From assembly GCF_000006405.1 (NCBI RefSeq), contig NW_003215522.1:112880-176879 (forward strand): a stretch of DNA of 64,000 nucleotides, written 5' to 3'. This DNA is from Perkinsus marinus ATCC 50983. Taxonomy: Eukaryota; Perkinsozoa; Perkinsida; Perkinsidae. Position 1 is the first letter of the stretch. Every line of letters starts with the position of its first letter. The notes below the pieces were generated by a model. The model was not told where the DNA came from. It saw only the letters and a list, made by a program, of their open reading frames with translations, and did no database searches. A program made the translations under genes and the position numbers. This document shows positions 32,653 to 47,400 of the stretch, in pieces.

Positions 32653-33607
32653 ATGGTCTCCACTGGGAAGGTCTACTCCCCGAACTCGCAGGAGCTGTTC
32701 GAGGTTGGGGACAGTGATCCTGATAGTGGGGTGGCCTTCTACCCTCCAAGCGACGATACGTAGGCCTTTGGTCGGCACTGTCAGCCCTGGAGTCTGGTGA
32801 CTGGTCAGGTACCTGTTCCTTGATGTCCTGCATGAAGAGGTAGAGAAGATGAGTGATGCGGGCAGTGGGCCGGGGAGGGCATGTATCCTGGAAGTCGGCC
32901 CTGGGAGTGGGGTGAGCTGGTCCCACCACTGCTGCGGTGATCTGCTGGGATGGACAGGTCCTGTCGGCCTATCTGGTTCGAGCTATGGAGTCTGTCGGAG
33001 TAACAGCCCACTCAGTAGCGATTGACGTGAATCGACGAGCCTGCGAGGCTACGCTGAGAACAGCAAAAGTTGTCGGTGTGGAGGCGAAGGTCCGCACAGG
33101 CCCTCTTGTGTGCCCTTGGATCCCTGTTTAGGTCCATGTGGTGCTTGGGGACTTCAATCAGAGCCCTCGATGGCTGCGGTACCGACCGGACATCATCATC
33201 TGCAACCCTCCATATGTCAGTGCTCCCCCTTGCCGGCACTGATATAGCCCTGCTCGGCTCAGGTTCCGTCACCACCTGAGGAGTGCCGGTCGAAGGGGAT
33301 CGAGGCTAGCTGGGCAGGTGGAGTTAAAGGCCGCGAAGTGATCGATCGAATGGTGGGCTTGGGTGCTTTGGGCGTCTTGTAGTAGTCTGGGCAGCAGGTC
33401 CCTGTCTTTGCTCGTCTGCTCCAGCATAGTGAGGAGTCGATCCGGCCGGTGCTGTACTTCCTCTTGGAGAAGCAGAATAGGCCTAGTGAAGTGTGTCTAT
33501 TGTTTGAGGAACTTGGCTGTGTGGGACAGTGTGTTGGAGAACGGCAGGTCCGTGGCGAGCTGCTTTACGTTTACAAATTTCACTACCGGCACTCTGCCGA
33601 TGTTTAG
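32653..33607 (+). CDS. N6AMT1: HEMK2/N6AMT1-type methyltransferase (eRF1 glutamine methylation)
   Basis: Six exons with GT-AG introns of about 42 to 48 nt give a protein of about 236 aa, close to the family norm of about 214. In order: PSDDTYLFLDVLHEEVEKM (cf. PAEDTFLLLDAL), the SAM-binding motif I ILEVGPGSGVLSAYLVRAME, the acidic motif SVAIDVNRRACEATLRTAKV, then RYRPDIIICNPPY with the catalytic NPPY. Next come VPSPPEECRSKGIEASWAGG and VKGREVIDRM, and a C-terminus GERQVRGELLYVYKF. With TRMT112 this enzyme methylates the GGQ glutamine of release factor eRF1 in the cytosol. The GIEA-WAGG signature separates HEMK2 from bacterial PrmC/HemK. The intron cutting directly after NPPY (33218-33261) hides the homology in any unspliced frame. 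Confidence 0.9.
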
Positions 33608-33713
33608 ACTAGTGCTAGCGTCGTGCGTCTTGTTGTCAATCTCGGGGGGTTCCAGATAGGGGATCGCTGATGGACTCAGTAGAGGTGGGACGACTCGATC
33701 ATCGCAGTCTATG

Positions 33714-35165
33714 AGACGTGTCACTGATGTCATCACCACCAGTGTCACCAGCAGCATCATCAACAACAGAGAACAGTCGACGTGGATCGGGGAGCAGCAA
33801 AGGGGGGATGGAAAGACGCCGATCGGGGAGTCTCCGTCCCTCTTCAAGTGAATGGCGAAGTCATATTAGCACTGAGCATATCCTTAATGACACGTACGTG
33901 GATTCGTCTTTGGAGATGCCCACATGGGTATTCTGTTGGTCATCAGTTACAAAGAGCTTGGCCGCGACTCGGACCCTAACGAGGATGGCACGGAGGGTCC
34001 TGACATGATCCTCCGAATGTTCAAGGTGAGTGCCCTGATCGCAGGTTGTTGGCAGGGTAGTGTTTTCAGGCTAGTTGTGTGTACATAGCGAGAGAAGTGG
34101 CAGCGGGGTTCACCGTGGTCTTGAATCCATCCCATACGCTTATCCTGGGATCTGACTCGGCCTTCACTCGCCCAAAGCCGGTGCTGTGGATCAGCAAGGA
34201 GGCTCAACGGACATCAAAACTGAGTCCAGGCCGTGGTGTGCGGGTTGATCCTCCTAGAGGGCCTCATAAGGGTATCAATAAGCATGCTGTTGATAAGATT
34301 GCTGGCCTTGGGGATATAGAACTGGTGAGCTTACCATCTTGCATCGCTCCGTCGTCCTCTCATTCCGTATCCTGGGGTTATTGGCGCTGATGGTCGTGGC
34401 CAGGTTGCAAAATTCATCACAACATTTTTCGGCAAGGCCTCGGAATATATATGCTCAGCAGCTCTCAAGAAACAGTCAGTGGATATCGACTTTCATCCAG
34501 TGGGCCGGCTGACCATAGGTGAGGCCGTCACCGTCGATGGGAACAGTGATTTCCTGTTTCCATAGACTCCACTACGGCTTCCCTCGCTTTTGAGGCTATT
34601 GAACACGACTATGCCAACGTGGCCCTCCAAGAGACATCTGATCCCCTTGTGGAAAAGTAGGTGGGGGCGCATCATTCCAGCTGATGACGATCCGAAATAT
34701 TGGACTCGAATTTGCATCGGCTTCGGTGGTGAACAGCGAGGATCTTGCTCCCCTCCAAGGTATAGGTTGGCTGAGTCGCCTTCCCGCCGACGTGGCATTG
34801 ATATCAAAAGTCTCCATAAGGAGGACTTTACCATACGGCATTTGATGAGGGAGAAGACGCGCCGTCTGGCCCGCAAGCTGAAGGACCGAGAGTCTCCCCG
34901 AAACCAGAAGCCCAGCCTGTCAGTGCAGGGCTCAGCTCCTGCCAGGATCGATGAAAAGACGTTGGGCACTTTAGGTGGGGAGCCTTCGAACCTCGAGTCC
35001 ATACAGTGTTATGCGTAGTTGTTGGTCGTGGCCAGCTTCCGAAGGCCATGCGATCGCTACTGCTTCGTGATATAACCCGTGAGGAAACGCCGAAGGCTCC
35101 TACGGGAGTTGTCGACATGCCTCCACTACTGGACATTTTTTCGAGGACACCGGCTGCCTCGTAAG
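33714..35165 (+). CDS. Possible CCDC81-type HU-domain protein
   Basis: Plus-strand exons read: a Ser/Arg-rich start near 33720-33850, then DPNEDGTEGPDMILRMFK, EVAAGFTVVLNPSHTLILGS with FTRPKPVLWISKEAQR, SPGRGVRVDPPRGPHKGINK followed by HAVDKIAGLGDIEL, and KASEYICSAALKKQSVDIDF with HPVGRLTIGEAVTV. The pattern of a beta arm, RP-type strand, proline-rich link, long helix and final GRL-I strand is that of the paired HU-like domains of CCDC81, a basal-body and centrosome protein. Later exons are basic and helical (LMREKTRRLARKLKDRESPR). Resemblance is by pattern only. Its place directly before an axonemal dynein on the same strand fits a cilium link. Boundaries are approximate. Confidence 0.45.
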
Positions 35166-35429
35166 AACTCATCATAGTATCTTGCGAATGTTGTGTGACC
35201 ACCTCCGAGACGAAATTATAATGTGCCCTATGCAGGTTGAAGGACAGTTTGGTCCGCCCCTCCCTGGTGGCCGAGATTGGTTCCTATCATGCCCCTCCGT
35301 GGGCCACTCTGCTCGAGATGGATACTCGTCCAAGGAAGATCGGTTTGACGTGAGCCACTATGCATGTTGTGCGATAGGAGTATCTTTCCAGGTGGGCCTG
35401 GCATAAGGCTGATGCCTGGCGAGCAATGG

Positions 35430-38400
35430 AGAGGCAGTTGACTATGAATGAGAGGTTGCAGCGCAGACTCTGGAACAACTTGGTCCCCCCGCCCCTACCA
35501 GCACAGCTGGAGGAAGCCTCTCGGTCGGTGCGGCCAGTCGCCTCCGGCTCCCGTTTCGAGAAAACGCTGCGAAGATGGCTGGTGGATGGGCCTGTGTTTA
35601 ACAACATCCTCACCAGGTGGGACATTCGTTCTCTTTCGACGAGGACGATTCTGTTGTTAGATACAACTACTACGCGGGAAGTTGTTCGAGGAGCTCAGGA
35701 ATTGCCCTGGACAACCTCTGTCCCATCGAGGGCGAGGTCCTCACGCGATTGAAGGCCGAGATGGACTGCAAGATGCATTTATGGCCGGATGTCGATTACA
35801 ACACTCGTATGCACCAGATAGAGGAGGAGGTGAGTCCCTTTCCGTCACTTGGCTTTATTATTATGTCATCGTAAGGTCATCAACACCTACATCACAGCTC
35901 TGAGGAAGGGCATTGTGGACTACAACCTGCGTTACATCTTCCAGAGGAGGCGCCTTAACATACCTTTCACACCATCGCCGATGGCACCTCCATTTGGGGT
36001 CAATGCCTTCTTGGTGAGAATCTTTTCTGGCTCGTCGCTGAGTATTCCCTTGCCTGTAGGTGGGCGACATCAAGACCTTTGGAGGGCCTCCGACGGATAG
36101 TTGGCGACAGCTTGTTGCGCAGTCTCGAGCCTCCTTGAACGACGGCAAGTTCGCCGCCCCAACGTTCCTTTGCACTCGGCTGACTCAGCAGTGGTCGGAA
36201 GGGCACTACGGCGAAGTGAGTACCTTTGACGATGAGAATCCTCGGGAGTACCTTTGAGTGCCTCAGATGAGCCTGTTCGGTCTTGGAGAGCAGAGGGACC
36301 TGGTGGACATTGAAAGAGCCCAGTTCATACAACTGCAGTAGCTCAGCCTCTGTTCGATCTCACTCGTCGTCATGCTACTGTTGCTGAGGTATCTCGAGAC
36401 CAAGGTCAAGTGCATTACAGAAGAATGGCACGCTAAGGCCATGGAGCTCGTGAAGCAAGAGCCGACTCTCCTTGCGGTCTCGGGAGTGGCTCAGTCGCCC
36501 GACGGAGTGACATCACTACCACCTTCAGGGGAAGCCACGACGGGTGAGTCGTCGAGATGGCTTTGTCGGTGGCTATGACCTAGTGTAGGTGTTAACGCTA
36601 GGAGCAATACAACGACAGTCCCGGCAACTGCCACTATCGATGGAGTTGTATGGCCGAGTTGCAATCCTGATCGGCTGCTAGAAGCGTCGACTCACCTCAT
36701 GAGCCTCATGGTAGGACCTCAATCGAAAATATCCTACTCCCCTTACCTTGTGGTGGCAGATAAGGTCAGTGGTCGAGCGAAGCTGCGCCGAGTTCCTCGC
36801 CTACTTCGAAGGCTTCTGCCCTCGTGGCACCACCCCATTGACGTGAGTGCCCAACCAGCTCACTCGGAGCGTTTTAAAAATAGTTCGATGACGCCGATTT
36901 GACCATGGCCCGCTCTAGGTATCCTGAGGTCGCACACCTCCCTCACAAAACAGCCGACGAACCCCGGGCACTACTACTGAACATGCTGGTCGTTGACGGT
37001 AGCGAGGTCAGATTGAAACATGCCGGGGACTACTGTCACGTGAGAGGGTCTTCTAGTGGAGACGATTCGCAATGTTACCGGCTGTAGGAGCGCTTGACGA
37101 GGCTGTACAAAGATGTCGTTATCGCCTTGAACGAAATGAAGGGCCCTGCATCGACCCTAGAAGCGGCGGCAGAGGAGTCATCTCAGCATCGCACTATGCT
37201 ATACGAGGTGAGCACAGCGTGAGTTGCAGAAGAATCGTGGAAGCTGTATCCTGTCTAGGTCACTTCCAGCGAGAGTCATATAGCTTCCCTGCTCAAGAGG
37301 CTGGAAGATGTCGTGACGTCGTGCCTTGAGGCGGCGGGGACAGTCTCGGACATGTAGGTTGCCATGGAATTCATAGATCACATTAGCCTGTGGTTCGCGC
37401 GATGCAGGTACGAACCGCATCTTAGTTTGCTCACAGAGGTCGGCCGAGCCAAAGAGATGGCTTTGCGGATAGCACAGATACCGGACCTGTCATCGAAGGA
37501 AAAGCAACCAGGCTCCACGGTGAAGGCCGAATCCATAATAGAGTAAGTTGACAGCAGTACGCTGGCGGTTTGCGACGATGTGCTCAGATATATACGGAAA
37601 ATGCGAGAAGCTCAACGCAGTGTGGAGGACAACTGTCGCTCGTTACTCCGGACTGCTATGATGGCTACGGATTGTTCGGAGGTGAGCCAAGCTTCATCTG
37701 GTCCGTGCTATGATCCTGCTCTAGGTCAATGAACATCTCTGCAAGCAGGCGTCTGAGTGCGTCACTATTGTCACTGCAGCCCTCAACGATCGCGTGAGAG
37801 AGCGCAGTCGGAAGTTCACTGCAAATGTCGCGGAACTCGAGGAGCGATTCAAGGAGGTCCCGGAGTCGGAACAGGCCTTGATAGACATCGAAAAGGACTT
37901 GGACGACTTCTTCGATAGAGGGCAGGAAGCCTACGAGGACGAGTATGGAGAGATTCGACGATGGCTCGACGTCCTGTATGAATGCGACTTTGCCGTCCCG
38001 CCCGATACTTTAACGGCGGTTCACGAGTCTGGTATTCGACTGGCGACTATAACCGAGCTTGTCTCGGATCGCGTCGAGGAGATCGAGTTCTGCAGGGACG
38101 ATATAGAGCAGGCGCTCGGGGGACGACGGGACAAGGCCATCGTGGAACTGGAGACGTTCAAGACGGTTATCCAACGCTTTGCCGAGCATGGGGATGTCAA
38201 TGCAGCAGATCAGAACTGTGAACGTATCGCCAATTTGAAGCAAAAGATGGCTGACTACAGTAGCCTACGAGAGGAAATCAACTCTCTAGAAGCCTTGCTG
38301 AAGATGGAAGTAACTGAGTTTGGCATTTTGGAGGAGTGCCAGGCTGAGCTTGAGGTCTACGATAAGCTGTGGAGTCTAGTCAGTGAATACGGTACGAAGG

Positions 38401-41400
38401 AGCATATGTGGTATAAGCGAGGTATGTTCCAACTTGATGCTGAAACTGTGGAGTCGGACGTTATGAGCTTGTGGAGAAGTGCCTACAAGTTGCAGGCGAC
38501 GTTTGAGCAGGACGGCAGGACAGCTCCTATGAAGGTGAGGCTCAGCGGTTGATGAAGACGCTGTCTTGATGAATCGCTCGGTGTTTTCAGGCTGCGGCGT
38601 TTGTGAAGAGCAACTTGGATGGAGTGAAGAAGCATCTACCTTTGATACAAGCTCTGTGCAATCCGGGTCTGCGAGACCGGCATTGGGCGGAGATATCCTC
38701 AGCAATTGGCTTCACAATAGCTAGAGATAAGACAACTACTCTGCAGAAGATGCTCGATATGGACATAGTCGCCTACGCAAAAGAGCTGACCGACATCAGT
38801 GACAGGGCTTCTCAGGAGTACCAAATTGAGCGCTCCCTTGAGAGCCAACAGACCGAATGGCAACCAGTGACTTGCGACTTCAAGCCATGGAAGGAGACGG
38901 GCACGTTCATCCTCTCTGGTGGTACTGTCGACGAGGTCCAGGGGTTGATCGACGACCACATTATCAAGACCCAGACTATGAAAGGTAGCCCTTCAGCGCA
39001 GCCTTTTGCTAATGGCATCGCTGAGTGGGAAGAGTTCTTGATGAAAGCAACTAGTGTGATCGAGGTGTGGATCAAAGTCCAAGGGGTTTGGCTTTACTTG
39101 GAACCTATCTTTGGCTCTGAGGACATCATGCGACAGATCCCCAGTGAGGGCGCCTTGTTCAAGGATGTCGACACTCGTTGGAGAAAAATAATGGAGAAGT
39201 CGAGAGAGTCTCCAGCAGCATTAGATGTGTTCAAGCAGGAGGGCATGCTGGCTGCCCTGGAGAAGTCTCAAGAACAGTTGGAAAGGGTCCAAAAGGGCCT
39301 CAATGACTATCTCGAAGCCAAGCGGTTGAAGTTCCCCAGGTTCTTTTTCTTGTCCAACGATGAACTGCTGGAAATCTTGTCAGAGACGAAGGTCCCGGTC
39401 AGAGTACAGCCTCATTTACGCAAGGCTTTCGAAGGTATTCAATCTCTGGAGTTCCAAGAGGACAAGAAGATTACTGCTATGCTCTCCGTGGAGAAGGAGC
39501 GGATCGGTCTTACTCGCGTGGTTGATCCCGTGCTGGCCCGCGGTAACGTGGAGGAGTGGTTGGTCCAGTTGGAATCGATGATGCTCGAGACCATCCGTGC
39601 GGTCATCTTCGACTCTATAGCGGACTACCCGACGAAGTCCTATGCTGAGTGGCTGGCGTTGTGGCCGGGGCAGGTGGTCATCGCAGTCGGTAACATCTTC
39701 TGGACCTCCGAGGTCATGGAGGCCCTCAGCTCAGGAGGCAATGCTGGTCTTGGGAAATACTATCAGAAGATGGACGGTTTGTTGCAGGACATAGTCGCCT
39801 TGGTGCGAGGTGACATTCCTCCTCTTGTGCGTTGCACGCTGGAGGCTCTTGTGGTCATTTTCGTGCATAACAAGGACACTGTCCAGGAGCTGCACGACAA
39901 GGGACTCTCCTCGGTGGATGACTTCGATTGGCTGGTGCAGCTGCGGTATTTCGTAGAGAAGAACGCTGATAAGAAGGGCGACGTTGATGATATCTTCGTG
40001 CGAATATCCAACTCTCACCTTGGTTACGGCTATGAAGCCCTGGGCAACTCGTCTCGACTAATCATCACGCCCCTCACCGACAGGTGTTATCGAACCCTTT
40101 GCGGGGCGCTCCATCTTCAATACGGTGGAGCCCCTGAGGGACCTGCTGGTACCGGCAAGACCGAGACTGTGAAGGATCTGGCCAAGGCGCTGGCCAGAAT
40201 GTGTGTGGTCTTCAATTGTTCTGATGGTCTCGACTACATCGCCATGGGGAAGTTCTTCAAAGGGCTCGCAGCCACCGGTGGTTGGTGCTGCTTCGACGAG
40301 TTTAATCGCATAGACCTCGAAGTGCTCTCAGTTGTAGCTCAGCAGATCCTCACCATACAAACTGCTATCAAAGCTCGGCTCACTGAATTCGAATTCGAGG
40401 GTTGCATCCTTCCCATCAAGTGGACCTGCAACAGCTTCATCACCATGAACCCTGGCTATGCTGGTCGATCAGATCTGCCGGACAACCTTAAAGCACTCTT
40501 CCGTACTGTGGCTATGATGGTTCCCGACTATGCGATGATTGCTGAGATCAAGCTCTACTCCTTCGGCTTCGAAGACTCTCGGAGCTTGGCTCGGAAAATC
40601 GTGACGACCTACAAGCTGTGTTCTGAGCAGCTCTCTTCACAGAGTCACTATGACTACGGTATGCGTGCTGTATTCTCGGTGCTGGTCGCAGCAGGTAATC
40701 TTAAGCGCAAATACGGTACCGAGTCTGAGTCCGTTCTCATGCTTCGAGCAATCAACGATGTGAATCTTGCCAAGTTCCTGGCCTTCGACGTGCCCCTGTT
40801 CCGTGGGATCACTTCCGACTTGTTCCCCGGAGTGGTACTGCCTCAGCCTGATTATACTGCTCTCATAAGCAAACTCAGGATGCACTTTGAGAAAAACAAT
40901 CTCGAATGGATCGACTATCTTGTCGATAAGATTATACAGTTTTATGAATGCCACATAGTGCGTCATTCAGTGATGCTCGTGGGGCTCCCGTTCAGCGGTA
41001 AGACTACGGCTCTCAACATCCTCCAGGCAGCCCTCACCGACCTGGCCGAGAGCGGTGAGATGCACAAGGGCCAGATCGTTCACCAGGCTAGGCTCAATCC
41101 CAAGTCGATTCCAGCCGGCTGCCTATACGGCGACTTTGATGAAGTGTCTCATGAGTGGACCGATGGTATCGTGGCAGTGTTGTTCAGGAACTTCGCCAAG
41201 AACCAGACGGACGAGCGCAAATGGCTTGTGTTTGACGGTCCAGTCGATGCTGTATGGATCGAGAATATGAACACTGTTATGGACGAGAACAAGAAGCTGT
41301 GTCTGAACTCGGGAGAGATCATAGCAATGAGCTCTAACATGAGGACGATCTTTGAACCCATGGATGTCGAAGTGGCTTCTCCTGCTACTATCTCCCGGAA

Positions 41401-44400
41401 CGGTATGGTCTTCTTCGAACCGCATATTCTGGGCTACGAACACCTCGTGAAGAAGTCCTTCAAAGAGGACCTTCCTCCAACATTCAAGAGCGAGCAAATC
41501 GAGGAAGCAGATGGGATGCAGAAATGGCTGTTGCCTCCGCTCCTTCGTACGCTTAAGCTCGAATGTTCCGAGGTTAGCCCCACGCAGGAACAGAACTGCG
41601 TACAGTCTTATCTGGTGAGTGTCACGAGGGTCATAAGAAATTGAGTGGAACTTTCAGAAACTCTTCTCTACGTTGCTGAAGCCTCTGAGTGACGAGAAAG
41701 AGTATGAAGGCCAAGTAGACTCGACACTGACCAACATCATCGACTGCCTCACGGTCTTCTCTATTATTTGGAGTCTCGGCGCTTCATGTAAGATGACCTC
41801 GCCAATGAGCTGCTCAGACCTTCGCACTGCGGGGACTCATTAGGACTGTTTGAATTCGTTTCTTGATGCCCATAGGTACGACAGAGAGTCGCAAGATATT
41901 CGACGCCGCACTACGAGGATTACTCACAAATGAGGTTGAGAACACCGAACATTTCAAGAGGATCGAACCATCTCTGCCAGAGCGTGGCTCTGTATATGAT
42001 TATTTCTTCGATATCCAGCAATGCAAATGGCTGCCTTGGGCCGACACGGTTACAGCCGAACAACAGTTCCCAGCGGGAGCATCTCCTGAGAGCATCATTG
42101 TGCGCACGCTGGATAATATAAGATACTCTTTTATAGCCAATCACTGTATTGATAACAAGATTCCCCTGCTATTCTGTGGTCCCACGGGGACAGGCAAAAC
42201 GGCGTACATGCAGGGAGCGATCCTTTCTAGAGATAAGGCGACTACGGTGCCGATCTTCCTCGGTTTCTCGGCCCAGACGCAATGTGCCCAGACGCAGGAC
42301 CAGATCGACGTCAAGCTTGATCGACGGCGGAAAGATACCTACGGCCCACCGACTGGAAAGCTCTGTGTTGTGATGATCGACGATCTCAACATGCCAGCTA
42401 AGGAAGCATACGGAGCTCAGCCTCCTATAGAGATTCTCAGACAGCTTATCGACCAAGGAGGGTGGTTCGACCGGAAGGACAGTACTCATCCCTTCAGGAA
42501 CATCATTGACACGCTGGTTGTGACTGCGATGGGCCCACCTGGAGGTGGCCGAACTTTTATCACCCCGCGTATGACCCAGCTGATGCTGCTCACAGGGTTT
42601 GCCCTGCTCGATGATGACAATATGGCGCGAATCTTCACTACCATACTCGACTGGAGGTTTCAGTCTCAGAATTATCCTGCTGAAGTGAAGGGCCTCTCAG
42701 AAAAGCTGGTCAGCGCGACCCTGCAGGTCTACAAGGCAGTTGCCAGCGAGCTCCTCCCGACGCCTCTCAAGGTGCATTATACATTCAACCTCCGAGATTT
42801 CGCTAAAGTCATGTTCGGAGTTCTGCTTCTACCCAAGGATCAATGCGATGGGAGCAATCGTCACGTCCGCCTGTGGGTCCACGAGGTCTTCCGAGTATTC
42901 GGTGATAGGCTCGTGGACGATAAAGACAGAGTTTGGCTACTTGAGCAGATGAGGGAAGTGACGAGAAGTCATCTTGGCGTAGGCTTCGACGAGGTTATGA
43001 AGCATCTCGACTCCAACAACGACGACAAGGTGGACACGTTGGACGAAGTCAGGCTCCTCTTCTTTGGTGACCTGATGTCTGCTCCTGCAGCACCTAAGCG
43101 CCCTTACAGTGAATGTCCCGATTTTGACCAACTTGCCAAGCAAGTGACAAGCCACCTTGAGCAGTATAACCTGATAAGCACTTCCCCTCTCAATCTTGTG
43201 CTATTCCTCTATTGTATTGAGCATCTGTCTAGAGTAGCCAGAGTGCTGAAGCAACCCGGAGGTCACTCGTTGATGGTGGGTGTAGGAGGCTCTGGTAGGC
43301 AGAGTGTCACGAAGCTAGCAGCCTTTATGGCTGACTACACTATTTTCCAAATTGAGATCGCCAAGGGCTATGACAAACTAGCGTGGCGCGACGACTTGAA
43401 GAAGTTATTGATGGGCGCTGGAGGGCGGGCTGATCCCATGGTATTCCTCTTCACGGACACACAGATCAAAGACGAGAGCTTCGTCGAGGATATCAACAAC
43501 ATGCTCAATACAGGCGAGGTTCCCAACCTCTTTGCTCCCGATGAGAAGATGCAGTGCTGCGAGGCCGTCCGGAACTACGCCAAGACTGAGGGGAAGGCGA
43601 CTGATGGGACGCCCACGTCACTGTTCGCTTACTTCTTGGAGCGAGTGCGAGCCTTGTTGCATATAGTTCTATGCTTCTCGCCTATTGGTAACGGCTGGCG
43701 GTCCCGACTGCGTCAATTCCCTAGTCTAGTCAACTGTACCACCATTGATTGGTTCAGCGAATGGCCCTCGGATGCTCTTCTATCTGTCGCGGAGCAGTTC
43801 CTAGAGTCCGTCCCGATGGCTGACGCTACTCGAACTTCGTGTGTCGAGATGTGCCAGCTGTTCCACGTGGAGAGCACTAAGTTGGCGACGAGATTCAAGC
43901 TGGAGCTTCGACGACACTATTACGCCACTCCGACCAGCTATCTGGAGCTTATCAATACGTTCAAGACGCTGCTGGATGAGAAGCGAGGAGAGGTCAGTGC
44001 CAAGAGGGAGCGCTATCTCGTTGGTCTGGAGAAGCTCGCTAACACTGAGCAGTCCGTAGCGGGCATGCAGAAGGAGCTTACTGATCTACAGCCTCAGTTG
44101 GTCGCTAAGAACAAGGAGGTTGAGGAAATGATGGTGGTTGTTAACGCCGAGTCCGACAAGACGAATGCGGTGAAGGAAGTGGTTTCAGGCGAGGAAGCTA
44201 TAGCCTCACAGGCCGCTGACAGGGCCAATGCTATCAAGACGGATTGTGAGAAGGAACTAGGCGAAGCGATGCCGGAGCTCAACCAAGCTTTAGGAGCACT
44301 CGACACTCTGACAGGGAAGGACATTGCAGAGATCAAGGCCATGACCAACCCGCCTGAGCCGGTACGCTTGGTCCTCACTGCTGTATGCATTATGAAGGGC

Positions 44401-47400
44401 ATTGGCGCTGTGAGGGTCCAAGATAAAGACACCGGCAGAAAGGTGGACGACTACTGGCCTAACGCGAAGAAGATGGTCAGCGAGATGGGATTCCTACAGA
44501 GCTTGAAGGACTACGATAAGGACAACATACCTCCTGCTGTCATCAACAAAATCAAAGACTACACTGTGAAGGACGACTTCCAACCAAGTAGAGTGGCTAA
44601 GGTCTCAAAGGCTGCCTATGGCATCTGTTGCTGGGTTCGAGCCATGGAGACTTACGATAGAGTCGCCAAAGTCGTCGCACCCAAGAGAGAGGCTCTCGCT
44701 GCTGCCGAGGCTGAGTACGCCACGGTGATGGCTGGACTGAAGGAAAAGCAGGCCGAGTTACAAGTGGTTCTCGATAAGCTGCAAGCTCTCAATGACAAGC
44801 TCAATGCACTAGAAACGGAGCAGACCAACCTAAAGAATCAGGTGGAAGACTGCAGTCGAAAACTAGAGAGGGCTGAGCAACTGATCACATCCCTTGGTGG
44901 TGAGAAGACTCGCTGGACAGCGATGGCTGAGCAGCTTGGTTACGACTATGAGAATCTCACTGGTGACGTCATTTTGGCGTCTGGTGTAATCGCCTACCTC
45001 GGTGCCTTCACTCCGGAGTTCCGTCGGGATGCAGTGACTGCCTGGAGCTCTATCAGCCAGACCAAACAGATCCCTGGATCGGCCCAATTCGCTCTGGAGA
45101 AGTGCCTTGGTGAGCCTGTGAAGATTCGGAGTTGGACTATCGCGGGCCTCCCCAACGACGCCTTCAGTATCGAGAATGGTATCATCGTGGACAAGGCCCG
45201 GCGTTGGCCGCTATGTATCGATCCGCAGGGTCAGGCAAACAAGTGGATAAAGAACACAGAGAAGGACCATAACCTGGTCACGTGTAAATTCACTGATGGA
45301 GACTACTTACGAAGACTCGAGGGCTGTAAGAGGCTTCATCCTTGTACCTCTTGTCACTCGTCTTTCCCTAGGCATACAGTTTGGGTACCCTTTCTTGATC
45401 GAGAACGTGTTAGAGGATATGGACCCTGCCATCGAGCCGCTGCTGCTTAAACAGACCTTTACGAAGGGTGGCATGACCATGATGAAGCTGGGCGATGCCA
45501 CGATCGAGTACAATAAGAAATTCAGGTGGGCTTGCAAGGAAGTGTGAAAACCTTAGGGGGCATCTTGTGTGCAGATTGTACTTGACATCAAAGCTTCGGA
45601 ATCCGCATTACCTCCCCGAGGTGTCGGTGAAGGTCACTTTGCTGAACTTCATGATCACCCCAGTTGGACTGGAGGACCAACTGCTCAATCTGGTCAGGCT
45701 CTAGGAGCCCATATGCATCGTATAATGTTCACTCGCATTTCCAGGTCGTCTCGATGGAGAAGCCCGACTTAGCCGCAGAGAAGGCAAGGGTGATTTTAGA
45801 GGGTGCGGAGAACAAGAAACAGTTGGAGGAAATCGAGGATAAAATACTCAAGGTGGGAAAAGGGAGGCTTTGACGGAAGGCGTGGAGAGGCTCTCGCTGT
45901 GGTCTCCAGGTCTTGAGTAGCAGTCAGGGGAATATTCTAGAGGACGAAACTGCGATCAAAGTCCTGAGTGCCTCCAAGGTGAGGCGCTCTCAAGTGACGG
46001 TTACGGGGATGCTTGCTTGGGGCAGGTGCTCTCCAATGAAATTGCAGAGAAGCAGAGCGAAGCGGAGCAGACTGAGATCCGGATCGACAAAGCCAGAAAC
46101 TGCTATGTGCCTGTCGCTGAACAAGTAGCTTTCATTAACGCTTAGGAATCACTCAATGCAAGCTAAACTGGTCGCCAGCTTTTGAGTGCCCTTTCTAGAC
46201 CTGCCTATGGTTATGGTACTCTCTTAGGCGTCCATCCTTTTCTTCTGCATAGCTGACCTCGCGCAGATCGACCCTATGTATCAGTACAGCCTCCCGTTCT
46301 TCGTTTCTCTCTATGTGAGTCCCCCCCCGCTGGTACTGCGGTGGCTAGTCATTCGTGAGTATGCAGGAGATGTGCATCCGCAAGGCGCCAGAGGCCCACC
46401 ATCTCCCGGACCGGATCGATATTCTCAACAGCTTCTTTATGAGGAGTCTATACAACAACATATGCCGCTCCCTCTTCGAGAAGCACAAGCTGCTCATGTC
46501 TTTCCAAGTCGGTCGTCCCATTGTGGCGAGTAGTACTTCTCCTACTTTCAGCTGTGTTGCTCACTGAAGGAGGCCCGAGATGAGCTGCCGATGCGAGACT
46601 ATAGGTTCTTATTGACAGGTGGGGTCAGCATGGAGGACCCTCCACCGAAGGCCGCACAGTAGGGCGCTAGGCAGGGGCCTGCTCTTTCCTATGCATCTCA
46701 ACTCAGGTGGATACCTGATCGATGCTGGGGTGAGCTTTTCAAGATGAGTCGTCTTGGAGATCCCTACACGAATGTTTTGGAGGACTTCGCGATGGAACAG
46801 GATCTGTAGCAGCCCTTGAGTCTTTCGGACGTCCGACCTCGTTCGTGTTCACGGTCATAGGTGGAAGTCGGCCTACGACCATGGCGATCCACTAGGCCGA
46901 GTTCTGGAGCTGGGGGACTCCTTAAGTGCCATCAAGGGCTTCTCGGAGTTCCAGCTGCTGATGGTTAGACATCTTTCCTGAGGAGACTGCTTCAATGTGG
47001 ATATGGCAGGTCTTGAGATGCCTCCGACCAGATAAGCTCGTGCCGGCGATCATGGGATTCGTGTCTAGCAATCTTGGTATGTCCGGTCTCTGCCTACTGA
47101 CCGTCTAGGCTCATTTCAGGAGAAGTGTTCATCAGCCCGCCTCCATTCGATCTAGCCAGCAGCTATGCTGATTCGTCCAATGTGACGCCCCTCATCTTCG
47201 TAATGTCAACGGTATCGAATCGTAAGCCGCATGGGCATCCATCAGGTCCTCTCGCCGGGATCTGATCCCTTTGCGGCCCTCTCCAAATTCGCCTCGGATC
47301 AGAATAAGGAATTCAGATCTATATCTCTGGGCCAAGGCCAGGTGAGGCTCTCCCTCCACCCTGCATTTCCCCATTGTTGCCACTGTTAGGGCCCTCGTGC

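Noticed and set aside
26450-34000. Searched for reverse transcriptase, integrase, capsid or transposase motifs in the gene-dense plus region
   Set aside because: None seen; the region resolves into host-like exons, including HEMK2.
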